DNA of 64,000 bases from Marisa cornuarietis. Its lineage: Eukaryota; Mollusca; Gastropoda; Architaenioglossa; Ampullariidae. The stretch covers positions 18,556,501 to 18,620,500 of the forward strand of contig SMMW01000003.1 of the NCBI GenBank assembly GCA_004794655.1, in the 5' to 3' direction. The position numbers and the translations under genes are program-made. Shown here piece after piece: positions 54,089 through 64,000 of this stretch (the first letter of the stretch is position 1; the number at the start of each line of letters is the position of its first letter). Under the pieces are notes generated by a model. It did not search any database and was not told the origin of the DNA. It saw only the letters and a list, made by a program, of their open reading frames with translations.

Positions 54089-57032
54089 TCAACTACTCAA
54101 AAGCATGAAGCAGACAGGATGTAACAGTGAACAACTCACACACGCCAGAACTTTGTGTACCGCCTGTCACCAAGCTCCCGGTGGAAGCAGCCTCCGCTGT
54201 CAAATATTGACAATACATGAGCCACGCGTCAAACACAGCAAACATTGGTAACATGTTCGTCACTTGTCAAGCATTAGCAGCATGTTAATTATTTTTCAAA
54301 CACTGACAACATGCTTCTAGTCACTTGTCAAACGTTGAAAACGTTAATCTATCAAACTGGAAACATTCGTCATGTTTCAAACATGTAAACATTGATAAGA
54401 ACAGTCCCCAGACACCTGTTTAGATATAAAAAAAACATTCCTCAATTAAAATTTGAAAATTAAAAAAATAATTTAAACTGATGATTACATTAGTCTGAAC
54501 AATGACCTGCAAGCGCGTTGTAGTTCCCACTCCCACCCCCTACCTAAGAGGTTACTGGCGTTCTACACACCAGTAGCTGTTTGAAGTTTTTTCTGATGAA
54601 CATCAGCAATGGAATAAATGGTCCAGGAGATGAGAGCGGTGTTTCAAAAAAGATACCAGTGATCGGTGAGTGATGACTTACCACAGAGGTTACAGTAGCT
54701 GGGGCAGTTTTCGATGGCCCATGTCCGGTATGGATCAACGCAGGCTGCTTTTCCATAGTTCTGACAATTATTCAGCTTGTCTTGACATGTTCCTCCTGTA
54801 AACAAAGTCTCTACATGTTACTTGTCTTTGCCTATATAATCATTAATAACTGTGTTAGTTGTGCATAAAATACCAATCATAAATGTAAGTTTACATTTCC
54901 CAAGATCTTGTTGTTACTGAGTTATTCTAGATTAACAATATTTAGTTACCTTCCTCTTATAGGATTGGATTAAATTAGTATTACTGAAAACAGTTTTAAC
55001 AGTTTTGACTACAGAGAGGCCTTTTATCTGCCAATTGCATCATTTCAGAGGCTGCCTGTATCTGCATCGTCTTCTGCAGGACGGAGAACACAGCACCTGG
55101 ACGAAGCCAGACTACAGTCAGGGTTCACCTGTAGGACTACAGCCAGGCTACAATCAGGTGTTGGTTGACCTGAACACTCACCTGTCTCATGGACAGACCC
55201 ATTGGCGCCGCCCACAACGATGATGGAGCTGGCGGTGGTGACTGGTCCTGAGCCGCCGCAGTAACCACAAAAACGCGGACAGTTGTACTCGGCCCAAGGC
55301 TGGTAGGCTCCCACACAGGCCTGAGTACCGTAGTTATCGCAGTTAGGCAGCTTGTCGGTACAGTAGGCTGGGTTCTGGGTAGTCTGTGTGCCTGCAGGGT
55401 ATCAGTAAGCGCTAAATGTGGAGGTGAGGCAACAGCAAAGTGGTGATGACTTCCTCTGATTGTTTTGTGCAACAGAATTTGTTCACATGGAGGTAGGGGT
55501 TCTTAAGAGCTGTGTGTTGTGTTCTGTTTTCTCTTACATTTTCTTTCCTATGGATTGGCTGAGTGTAAACTGCGGAAAGTGCTTCAAGTGGAAATAGAAT
55601 GGAAATGGAAAAATTAGTTTCGATGCCAAATAATGAACGGAAATTCCAGAGCAATTCAGTACACGATTTTCTTGCAATAATATATGCAGAAAAGAAAGCT
55701 GTTTTAGCACCTTCAACCAGGTCGGTAATCCGCGATTTAGCAGTCCCATACTAGTGATTCCATACACCGTGACAGAGACTATAGTATTGCCAGACGCCGT
55801 GACAGAGACTATAAACTAGTAATCCCACACACCCAGACAGGGACTATAAACTAGTAATCCCCTACACTGTGACAGAGACTATAATATGTACTGGTAATGC
55901 CATAAACTGTGACAGAGACTATAAACTAGTAATCCCATACACTGGGACAGGGACTATAAAATAACAATCCCACACACCGGGACAGGGACTATAAACTAGT
56001 AATCCCTCACACTGTGACAGAGAGTATGTACTTGTAATCCCACACACCGGGACAGAGACTATAAACTAGTAATCCCCTACACTGTGACAGAGACTATGTA
56101 CTGGTAATCCCACACACCGTGACAGAGACTATAAACTAGTAATCCCATACACTGACAGAGACTATGTACTGGTAATCCCATACACTGTGACAGAGACTAT
56201 GTACTGGTAATCCCATACACTGTGACAGAGACTATAAACTAGTAATGCCACACACCGTGACAGAGACTATAAACTAGTAATCCCCTACACTGTGACAGAG
56301 ACTATGTACTGGTAATCCCATACACTGTGACAGAGACTATAAACTAGTAATGCCACACACCGGGACAGAGACTATAAACTAGTAATCCCCTACACTGTGA
56401 CAGAGAGTATGTACTTGTAATCCCACACACCGGGACAGAGACTATAAACTAGTAATCCCCTACACTGTGACAGAGACTATTTACTGGTAATCCCACACAC
56501 CGTGACAGAGACTATAAACTAGTAATCCCATACACTGACAGAGACTATGTACTGGTAATCCCATACACTGTGACAGAGACTATAAACTAGTAATCCCATA
56601 CACTGTGACAGAGACTATAAACTAGTAATCCCACACACCGGGACAGAGACTATAAACTAGTAATCCCATACACTGTGACAGAGACTATGTACTGGTAATC
56701 CCATACACTGTGACAGAGACTATAAACTAGTAATCCCATACACTGTGACACAGACTATGTACTGGTAATCTCATACACCGCGACAAAGACTATGTACGCC
56801 AAAAGCACGTGACGTACCACAGAAGCCGCAGAAGGCGGGGCAGTTCTCGCGGGCCCACTGCTCATAGGGCGCCTGGCAAGCGTACTTGCCGTACATGTAA
56901 CAGTTGCCCAGCACGTCACTACACGCTGCGCCGGACGAGGGCGCGCACTCTGCCTTCATGCAGCATTGGTCAACAGTGTCCTGCACCAACCGACATCCAC
57001 TGGGAATCACAGCGTATCGTGGGCACCTGTAC

Positions 57033-57068
<36 letters not shown>

Positions 57069-60000
57069 AATCATCATCATCGTCGTCGTCGTCGTCGTAA
57101 GACATTTCGTAGACAATTACTAAGAAGCTGAAATAAAAATTATTGCACGAACAGTGCTAATATTATTATGAACCTCCTTTAATTGTGGGCGAAACGTTCC
57201 CACCTGTCAGTCAGCTCGTCACTTACATAATGATTATCGTAGTGCGTCTCTATTTTCTGTACACATTGTAAGTTTGTAACAGGTGCAACCTATCCTCCGT
57301 CTCTCCATGCAACACATACTCTCCTCTCTCGCGGGCTTTTGTTCGACAGTTTTCTCTCCCCCCTCCCCCCAATCTCTTCCCTCTCTCGCGGCAAAGACGG
57401 ACGCTGGTCGTTACTCTCACGCAACGGACGGACGCTGGTCGTTGCTGTGTCCAGTTAAAGGTTTGCGACAACGCAACTTCGCCGTTACCTGTCCGTACAG
57501 GTATAAATTCCAGTGGCTGCGTTAGTACACTCGCAGTCCAAGTCACAGCCATCTTGCCACCTTTGCCCCTGGCTGTAGATATGTCCCTTGTATATACAGG
57601 CATCTGCACACACATACACACAGAAAAAAAATGCGCGGTAGACAAAGCTAAGGGCAGTCATGTCCACACTTACATATCAACCCTCAACCACTTACACGCC
57701 CGAGTCAACGCATGCCCGCACTTACAAAGAATGATGGTATTGTTTACAGCTACACAGAGCATAAAGAATGATGGTCTTGTCTACATCTACCCAGAGTAAT
57801 CCATAAAATAATCATAAACAGATAAAAATGCTTGCAAACGCAAGTTCCTGCACACAAAACATTTCTCTTATATGTAGGCAAGGCATTTTCATTCGGTCTC
57901 AGCCAACTCCCTGTAGAAGCGCTGTATGTCACAGATTACTGCAGGGGACAAAAGCGTGCTGAGCTCTGTTCAGTCAGCCAGTACACTGCTTCCTGAAAAA
58001 CTGCAGTCATCCACGATCCTCTCAGCACCAACACCATCGACAACACAAGCACACGACTTGCCCGCATTTCACACAAGACCAGCTCCATAGATTATTATAA
58101 TCCATAACGCTGCCTTCGCCAATTGACCCTTTGACCCCTGCCTCTCCAGTAGGTAGAAATAACATCTTCCTTCAAATTAGCTTTGGTTTCACGGAGACAG
58201 AGACTTTGACTTCCTTTAAGCCATAAACGACAACTTCTTGGGATTCCGTATCCATGACAACTGTGACTCACTTCTGACCCCACTCCTTTGTGACAATTCA
58301 AATCCCTTCTAACCTTGTGACAAGTCACGCCCCTTGTTACCCCGTGACAAGTCACACCCCTTATTACCCCGTGACAAGTCACACCCACTTCTGTATGTAG
58401 ACGTTTGTGAGAGGGCGATGCTGCTGGGGCGGGAGTTGCTAGCATAGGTTCCGATGAGGCCAAGCGGTGACGTGATGCCCGAGAGTGATCCACCCGCGCC
58501 TGTCGCTGAGTCACACTCAGGAATCTTACAGCATTGCGGATCCCTGACATCCGAAATCAGGGAGCAGCCGAGCGGCACGTTAGAGAAGGAAGCACATCTG
58601 GAAAAAAAATTCCAACACACAGACGTGACAATTACTTCCCACCTAACACATACGTGACATGTTTTTAGACAACACCGAATTGAAAGGATGTCTATTTTAC
58701 AGGTACAGGTCTCTGTGTAACATTAAAATGTAGAATTCTTCAGCTGCCACGGAACGATGACTACAGTCAGCTGGGTGGACGTCACAAAGAGTTGTCGACA
58801 ACCTTGTGAGGAATCTACCTGGCCGAGCACTGGTAGTACTTGTTGACAGCATCCTCACAGCGACAGCGCAGAGAACATCCATCCTGCCACTCCTCGCCCT
58901 GTCTGTAGTAGCGGCCGTTGTACACGCAGTAATCTGCAACGACAGTCTCCGTTCACACAGTCTTCAGTGTATAGCTATTACATGTCATTACCTGCTACTA
59001 TAGCCTACTACAGGTACATACTACAGACCTAACCCATGCACAAACCTGCATTTTGAAGTCATACAATATTTCATTGTTTTATGGAAGCAGAAACTGAAAT
59101 TATCTTTGATCAGCGTCTTTCTTACCAACACCTGAGGCCGGTGTTGGCACACCTCCTTGAAACTGGCTGCTGACGGTGGTAAGAGTGACGTCACAAACGT
59201 ACGTCTGGCAGCAGTTGTTGTTAGGATCCGGTATCAGACGACAGGTGGCAGGGAGGTTATGGTAGTTCGGGCACCTGACAGTACAAACAACTTTGTAAGG
59301 AGACGTTAAGCTTATGAAGCGAATTTGAGTTGACTGTGGAATGTAACAGATTTCGTGAAACCTTGTATTCCTGGTAATATTTCACAAGATCACAAGTTCT
59401 TTTTTTTTTAAAGGAGAGGGGACTTACACGTCAGTGCACGTAAAGAAGCCAGTCTGAGAGTCGATGCACTGGCAGATGTACTGGCAACCATCTTGCCATT
59501 TGGCGCCCTGCTGATATGTCTTGCCCTTGTACACACACACGTCTGCAAGTCATCAGTGAATTATCGTTACGCCTTTGACACTCACAAGTGTAGGGACCAG
59601 TGCTTTAACGTAACCTAACAATCACGTAGTCGCTGTAAGCACACGTACATACTGCACACACATCAATTCAGCTACATTCAGACAAATTGTTTGCACAGTA
59701 TTGGGCGTCAAGTATTTCATGGACACTTCGGATCTCTAGCGTCTCGCATACAGAGATATGTAGGATTTGAAATCTAGGTAAGCGGTCGAGCACGCACTTA
59801 ACATTTACATTTGTAAAACGATGGGGCGTTACATTCACACGGTTTTCACTGTGTCACGTGGCATGGTTTCGGGCATGTCGCACTACTTGCCTTTGTGTAT
59901 ACAACCGGTTGCATCTATAGTTTAATCAAGTCAAATCTCATTGTATATGGCTTCTCACATTTCTGTTCTACTCAAACCAAAACTGTATACAACCATCTTT

Positions 60001-63000
60001 GAGGGCGGCCCGATGGCGTAGCGGTTAGCACCGGTCACCTGTCAGTACAGTAAGGGCTAGCTTCCTAATCTCGAGCACGCTGTTTCTTCTCTGCACGTGA
60101 CATCTGCTTACAGGGCTCACTGCTCTCCCGGGATGTAAGTCATGTAACCTTAGCTGCTGTCTTGACGCAAAACACCAATTACACCCCCCCACACACACAC
60201 ACACACCTTTTTGCATCCACTCATCTCAGTACAGCACACAATAGAAAAATATGGCGGTGGTGACGATGAGATATTTTTATCTATATTGCACGCCACCTGA
60301 AATGATGGTGTCGTTCTCTAAAGTGTCATTAAAGCACGGACGTGTACAGGTGGATTGCTGTCTGTCTGCCGAGACCAACGCTGAGCCTCGTGCGAAGTTC
60401 TCCGCTGTTAGTCTCGACGAGCCAATGAATGTGAATGAACCGGAAGCTACCGTATCCTGAGCTAAAACTCGCTACACTTACTGGAGCCCGTAGCCGGGAC
60501 AGAAGTCACGCCTGTTGATATCGTAGGTATTCCCGAACCTGACCCGACGGGATAAGATGCCAGGCCGTAGCCAGTGAATCCATGACCAATGTTGGCCACC
60601 ACTGTGATGACTTGGCCATTGGGCAGTGCTGGGCAGACTGGGGTCTTGCAGCACGGGTCATTGGGGTCGTCTTGCAAGACGCAGCGGGAGTCTAAGTTGT
60701 CGAAACTAAGACACCTATAACAGGGAGAAACGGAGGTAAGCCGCACTTTCTTATGGATATATGATTATTATCAGTGCATTTTCAATCAATTTCAGAAAGA
60801 TTTTTATGCATTTCAATTAGCTTACGCTTTATGCATGAGACTTTCCTAGCATTCACAATTTTATCTGTCTACGTATTTTACAAACGCTGACAAGACCACG
60901 AGTCTGAGAGACAGTGAGAGAAAAACAGATGAATAGACTGCATGCATGCACCCGTTTTATGACAGGTTTTCTTCTTCAGAAGAAGAAAGAAAGATGTCTG
61001 CCTACTTGGGCGTGCATCGGTAGCGGCCAGAAGTGCCATCTTCACAGATACAGGAATAGTCACAGCCATCCGTCCACCGCTGACCCTGTTGGTACAGCAC
61101 CGCCTTGTATACACAGCCACCTGCAACAACACCACCGCCAAAACAACGGTAAATAGGCGGTCATGTGAGAGACTTCCCAAGGAAGAGGGCACTAGCGCCA
61201 CCATAACACACTCAACTGCGCAGCTGCTCGGGCAAGAGATAATGAATACTTTGGTATAGTCAGCATTACTTTTATCTATAAAGAACACGTTTCACACATA
61301 TCATTCGATTACTCTCGTTTTCATTCGAAAAAACACATTCGGAGAAATAAAAACCATTCGTAATAAAGTTGTGACAGTCAGTACAGTCTAGTGCAGTCAT
61401 TCACGTCAAGCCACGCGAAGAAAGTGATTTGACATGTTGGATAAAATAACTGATATTGAAAAAACAGTATTAAATGTAAATGTGAATTTTCAAAACTTTG
61501 ACCACTTACTGAGCTTTGGTGGAACAATGTTGATGTTGACCGCTGGCTGAGGCGGTGCTGTGTTGGGGGCGTATGTCTGGCTTGGCTGGGGCGTCAGGTA
61601 GGAGGGTATTGTCACGCCAGGTGCCAGTGTCTGACCAGGTACGATGCCTGGACCGAAAGTGTAGCCTGGTGCGGGTGTCAGGTAAGGTGGCAGGGTCTGG
61701 CCCGGAGCGAGGGTCTGGCCAGGTACAAGAGGCACAGCCTGGGGTGTGGCATGAGGCCCGTATGTCTGGCCAGGTGCGGGCGTCAGGTAGGAGGGAACAG
61801 TCATGCCAGGTGCCAGAGTATAGCCAGGAACTATGCCGGGACCAAAGGTGCTGCCTGGCGCTGGGGTGATGAAGGGGGGAAGCGTCTGTCCCGGAGCCAA
61901 AGTCTGGCCAGGTACAAGAGCAACCGGTTTTGGGGTGGCATTGGGAGCATATATTTGACCTGGAGCCGGTGTCAGATACGAGGGTACAGTCACTCCTGGT
62001 GCCAACGTTTGCCCTGGTTTTATTTCGGGTCCAAATGTGCTTCCAGGTGCTGGAGTGATGAAAGGTGGTAAAGTCTGTCCAGGTGAGAGGGTCCACCCAG
62101 GAACAAGCGGCACTGGCTTGATGGTTCCGTACGGTCCGTAAGTTTGGCCAGGTAATGGGGTCAGGTAGGATGGTACTGTCACACCTGGAGCCAGCGTGCT
62201 ACCTGGCTGAATGCCTGGTCCAAATGTCTGGCCTGGAGCTGGGGTGAGGTCGGGAGGCAGAGTCTGTCCCGGGGACAAAGTCTGACCAGGGACCAGAGGA
62301 ACAGGTGAGACTGTTGGGTTTGGCGCGTATATGAAGCCTGGTGCAGGAGTCAGGTAGGATGGGATGGTCATTCCAGGTGCAAGGGTGTGGCCAGGGACCA
62401 CTCCCGGACCAAAAGTGTTCCCAGGAGCTGGCGTGATGTAGGGGGGAATAGTCTGACCATACGGCAGAGTGTATCCAGGAACAAGTGGCGCTGGGGTAGG
62501 TGGAGGGGGCGTTGTGTTTGGACCGTAGGTTTGGCCAGGACCCGGCGTCAGGTAGAGAGGGACAGTCACGCCTGGAGCCAGCGTCTGACCGGGTACGATA
62601 CCCGGACCGAACGTCTGACCGGGAGCGGGAGTCAAGTACGGTGGGAGGGTTTGATCAGGTGACAGCGTCTTCCCTGGTACAAGAGGAACAGGCGGGACAG
62701 TCACCATAGGAGCATAGATCTCCCCAGGTGCCGGAGTCAGGTAGAAAGGCACTGTCACACCAGGAGCGAGTGTGCGACCTGGCACAATTCCTGGTGCAAA
62801 CGTCTGGCCAGGAACAGGTGTTACGTAGGGAGGGATAGTCTGTCCTGGCGGCAGCGTCTGACCAGGAATGAGCGGTGCAGGGGTGAGTGGTGGAGGCACG
62901 GTGTTGGGGCCGTATGTTTGACCGGGAGCAGGTGTCAGATATAAAGGCACTGTCACGCCAGGTGCAAGGGTTTGTCCAGGTAATATTCCCGGTCCGAAGG

Positions 63001-63626
63001 TATGACCAGGAGCTGGGGTGGCGTATGGAGGTATCGTCTGGCCTGGAGCCAGAGTCATGCCAGGGATGAGTGGAGAGGAGGTAACGTAAGGATTCTGCAT
63101 GACGGGGGCGTATGTCATACCAGGAGATGGGGTCAAATAGTTGGGAACTGTGACACCAGAAGCTAATGTATAGCCAGGCACGATGCCAGGACCAAAGGTT
63201 TGACCGGGTGCCGGGGTGATATATGGAGGGATAGTTTGCCCTGGAGGCAGCGTTTGACCAGGTATCAAGGGGGCTGGTGTCTGATAGGGGGTAGGAGCAT
63301 AAGTCATTCCGGGGGCTGGGGTGAGGTACCATGGAATTGTGACCCCAGGAGCCAAGGTGCCACCAGGAACAATGCCTGGGGCAAGAGTCTGGCCAGGGAC
63401 TGGTGTCAGGTATGGAGGGATGGTCATTCCGGGAGCTAAGGTACCGCCAGGCTGGAGGCCGGGTACAGCAGTGGGTGTCATGTAGGGAATAGGATAAGCG
63501 CCAATGGTATTGGAAACTGTCTGAGAGCCCACTACTGTCCCTATAGAGCAACGCATGACCTTACAGCACTGGCCTGGCACTGTTGTAAGTGAACAGGCTG
63601 GTGGTATGTTGTAATAGTCAGGACAC
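51826..63626 (-). CDS. Secreted modular protein with Pro/Gly/Thr repeats, VWC-type and ShKT domains (5' end outside window)
   Basis: Large extracellular protein; function unknown, structural, matrix or mucus role inferred. Exons in transcript order: 63626-61510, 61120-61006, 60714-60482, 59542-59428, 59274-59126, 58933-58819, 58597-58368, 57603-57489, 57026-56818, 55391-55182, 54795-54682, 53570-53453, 53073-52973, 52414-52294, 51952-51826; about 1396 aa in the window, stop TAA at 51826. It opens in mid-domain with the C-half of a VWC ([11 protein letters not shown]...QCCKVMRC), then a 2.1-kb exon of Pro/Gly/Thr repeats. Six whole VWC-like domains follow, each split into an N-half exon (C.Y..G..Y..G..W.DGC...C.C....G.Y.C) and a C-half exon (CP.Y..L...C.L......CC....C). 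Three ShKT domains (C.D.L.NC..YG..AC......W...NCP..C..C) sit between the fourth and fifth. Ends NYPPGYGPE. All 15 exons are open and phase-consistent. Signal peptide and first exons lie beyond 64000. Confidence 0.88.
52500..52915 (+). repeat. Minisatellite, about 33-bp unit, in an intron of the VWC/ShKT gene
   Basis: Units read GATGGAACTGTGTCGATGTG then TACGTATGTATATATG, about eleven copies, between exons 52973 and 52414. Frames across it give a repetitive Tyr/Ile/His peptide that is not a gene. Confidence 0.9.
54021..54083 (+). repeat. (GT)n microsatellite
   Basis: About 63 bp of GT in an intron of the VWC/ShKT gene. Confidence 0.95.
54682..57026 (-). other. Three consecutive ShKT domains inside the modular protein
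   Basis: Exon 57026-56818 carries a VWC C-half followed by a ShKT domain ([16 protein letters not shown]..., ending CPAFCGFCG). Exons 55391-55182 and 54795-54682 each carry one more ([16 protein letters not shown]...FCGYCG and [16 protein letters not shown]...SYCNLC). Each has the six cysteines and spacing of the ShK-like family (PF01549), found in secreted invertebrate proteins and in cnidarian channel blockers. No Lys-Tyr channel-blocking dyad is obvious, so these look like structural or protease-associated modules, not toxins. Every exon is phase 1-1 or combines into a 1-1 unit. Confidence 0.85.
55746..56800 (+). repeat. Minisatellite of about 30 units of ~35 bp, with 383-bp higher-order period
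   Basis: Two unit types occur: one starting ACTAGTAATCCC and ending GACAGAGACTATAA, the other starting GTACTGGTAATCCC. A rare GAGAGTATGTACTTG variant occurs at about 56019 and again at 56402, and flanking units repeat in the same order, giving a 383-bp higher-order repeat. It fills the intron between two ShKT exons and starts 18 bp after the donor at 56817. Confidence 0.95.
57034..57097 (+). repeat. (ATC)n(GTC)n microsatellite abutting a splice acceptor
   Basis: About 64 bp of ATC then GTC triplets. On the coding (minus) strand it reads (GAC)n(GAT)n then TGTACAG and the exon at 57026, so it occupies the polypyrimidine-tract position. Confidence 0.92.
60004..60200 (+). mobile_element. tRNA-headed SINE (second subfamily)
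   Basis: CCCGATGGCGTAGCGGTTAG (A-box), then a B-box region eroded to CTTCCTAATCTCGAG, GTGACATCTGCTTACAGGGC and GCAAAACACC; the tail is C-rich. It is intronic in the VWC/ShKT gene. Confidence 0.7.
61510..63626 (-). repeat. Giant coding exon: ten ~63-residue Pro/Gly/Thr protein repeats
   Basis: Within this 2117-nt exon, after the VWC half-domain, the protein consists of ten imperfect repeats of about 63 residues. Each contains two half-units: PGQTLxPGQTxPPYxTPAPG, then [17 protein letters not shown], VPxYLTPAPG and QxYxPN plus a short variable PP-rich spacer. No cysteine occurs in the array and charged residues are almost absent; Pro, Gly, Thr, Tyr and Leu dominate. DNA copies differ at many silent positions (for example GGTGCCGG versus GGAGCAGG for the same residues) while the protein motif is kept. 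The Thr-Pro content would suit O-glycosylation and the regular YxTP could be a cross-linking site; both are inference. The exon ends CCA AAG CTC A|gtaagt at 61510. Confidence 0.88.
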
Positions 63627-64000
63627 CTGTAACACAACGAATAGCACTAGTAAAATGACTAGGCTGATGTCATGTTGTAAAAGTCAGGATACATGTAGCA
63701 CAATGAATAGCTGTAGTAAAGTGACCTCCATTATTACAAACACACCTCGTGTACACAGACCTCACCACACGTTGCCCCCATTGTAATGGGCTTTTTATAC
63801 AACAGTAGACTCATCAAGGCACATTCCACTTGAAGCTCTTTGTTATCATTGTGTTTTCATCTGGCTTCACTTTCCAGTATATGCAGTCTATTTGAATTTC
63901 ATTCCTTTTATGCCTCCTTGCCCCCCCCCTCTCCCTTAAGCTTGCCACCAGGATAGTAAGGGCTGTCTGTCCTGGTTCGGATTTCATCTCAGGGACGCTG
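63627..64000. other. Intron of the VWC/ShKT gene running off the window, with a SINE-like end
   Basis: 63640-63720 carries a diverged copy of the exon-edge sequence (GGCTGATGTCATGTTGTAA, GTCAGGATACATGTAGCACA, AATGAATAG), a local duplication of 63595-63650. From about 63925 to the edge, CCACCAGGATAGTAAGGGCT and CTGGTTCGGATTTCATCTC resemble the SINE heads. No VWC N-half exon is visible, so it must lie beyond 64000. Confidence 0.5.

Noticed and set aside
55746..56800. CRISPR-like array of about 35-bp repeats
   Set aside because: Units are contiguous with no unique spacers, lie in a eukaryotic intron and no cas-like gene exists.
54682..57026. ShKT domains as venom-type channel blockers
   Set aside because: They sit inside a large VWC protein, without a separate signal peptide or the usual Lys-Tyr dyad, so a toxin reading is not supported.
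61506..63551. Long minus-strand frame rich in Trp, Ser, Asp and plus-strand frames over the giant exon
   Set aside because: Shadows of the real Pro/Gly/Thr repeat frame; repeat DNA keeps other frames open.

Overview
The window is eukaryotic. Genes are split by GT-AG introns and carry animal-type extracellular, transporter and ER domains. Introns and intergenic DNA are AT-rich and crowded with (GT)n tracts, tRNA-headed SINEs, decayed LINEs and MITEs. This mix points to a spiralian invertebrate, most likely a mollusc; that placement is inference, since no marker gene is present.

Five protein-coding loci could be spliced by hand with consistent reading phase. (1) A plus-strand SLC7 amino-acid transporter (LAT / y+LAT type) has its complete 10-exon form at 8140-20932 (485 aa). 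A second N-terminal module at 2855-4334 ends at the same residue and phase, so it could splice to the same downstream exons (516 aa) or be a truncated duplicate. (2) Magnesium-dependent phosphatase 1 (MDP1) lies on the minus strand, 29046-25497, six exons, 180 aa, intact. (3) A small plus-strand gene at 31374-38146 has seven exons and encodes 206 aa; it resembles a sperm/ciliary microtubule inner protein (SPMIP8/TEPP-like, tentative). (4) A minus-strand secretory-pathway thioredoxin/PDI-like gene at 49711-40397 has 12 exons and about 455 aa: signal peptide, Trx domain with CTRC, redox-dead second Trx domain, ERp29-type helical domain, charged coiled coil and an EEL end. (5) A minus-strand extracellular matrix or secreted protein runs from beyond the right edge to 51826 (15 exons seen, about 1396 aa): a giant exon with ten ~63-residue Pro/Gly/Thr repeats, six complete VWC-type domains and three ShKT domains, built of phase 1-1 exon modules.

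Layout: 1-2.7 kb SINEs and microsatellite; 2.8-21 kb transporter locus, with LINE debris in its first big intron; 21-25.5 kb intergenic with TTAA-flanked MITEs; 25.5-29 kb MDP1, whose intron 2 holds a hAT MITE and a foldback hairpin; 29-31.4 kb divergent intergenic with a LINE 3' end; 31.4-38.1 kb sperm-type gene, with a foldback element in intron 1; 40.4-49.7 kb PDI-like gene; 51.8-64 kb VWC/ShKT gene.

The genes do not form one pathway. The most unusual items are the VWC/ShKT/repeat protein, the duplicated 5' module of the transporter, and the PDI-ERp29-coiled-coil fusion. All splice models were assembled by eye from reading frame and GT/AG sites, without transcript evidence.
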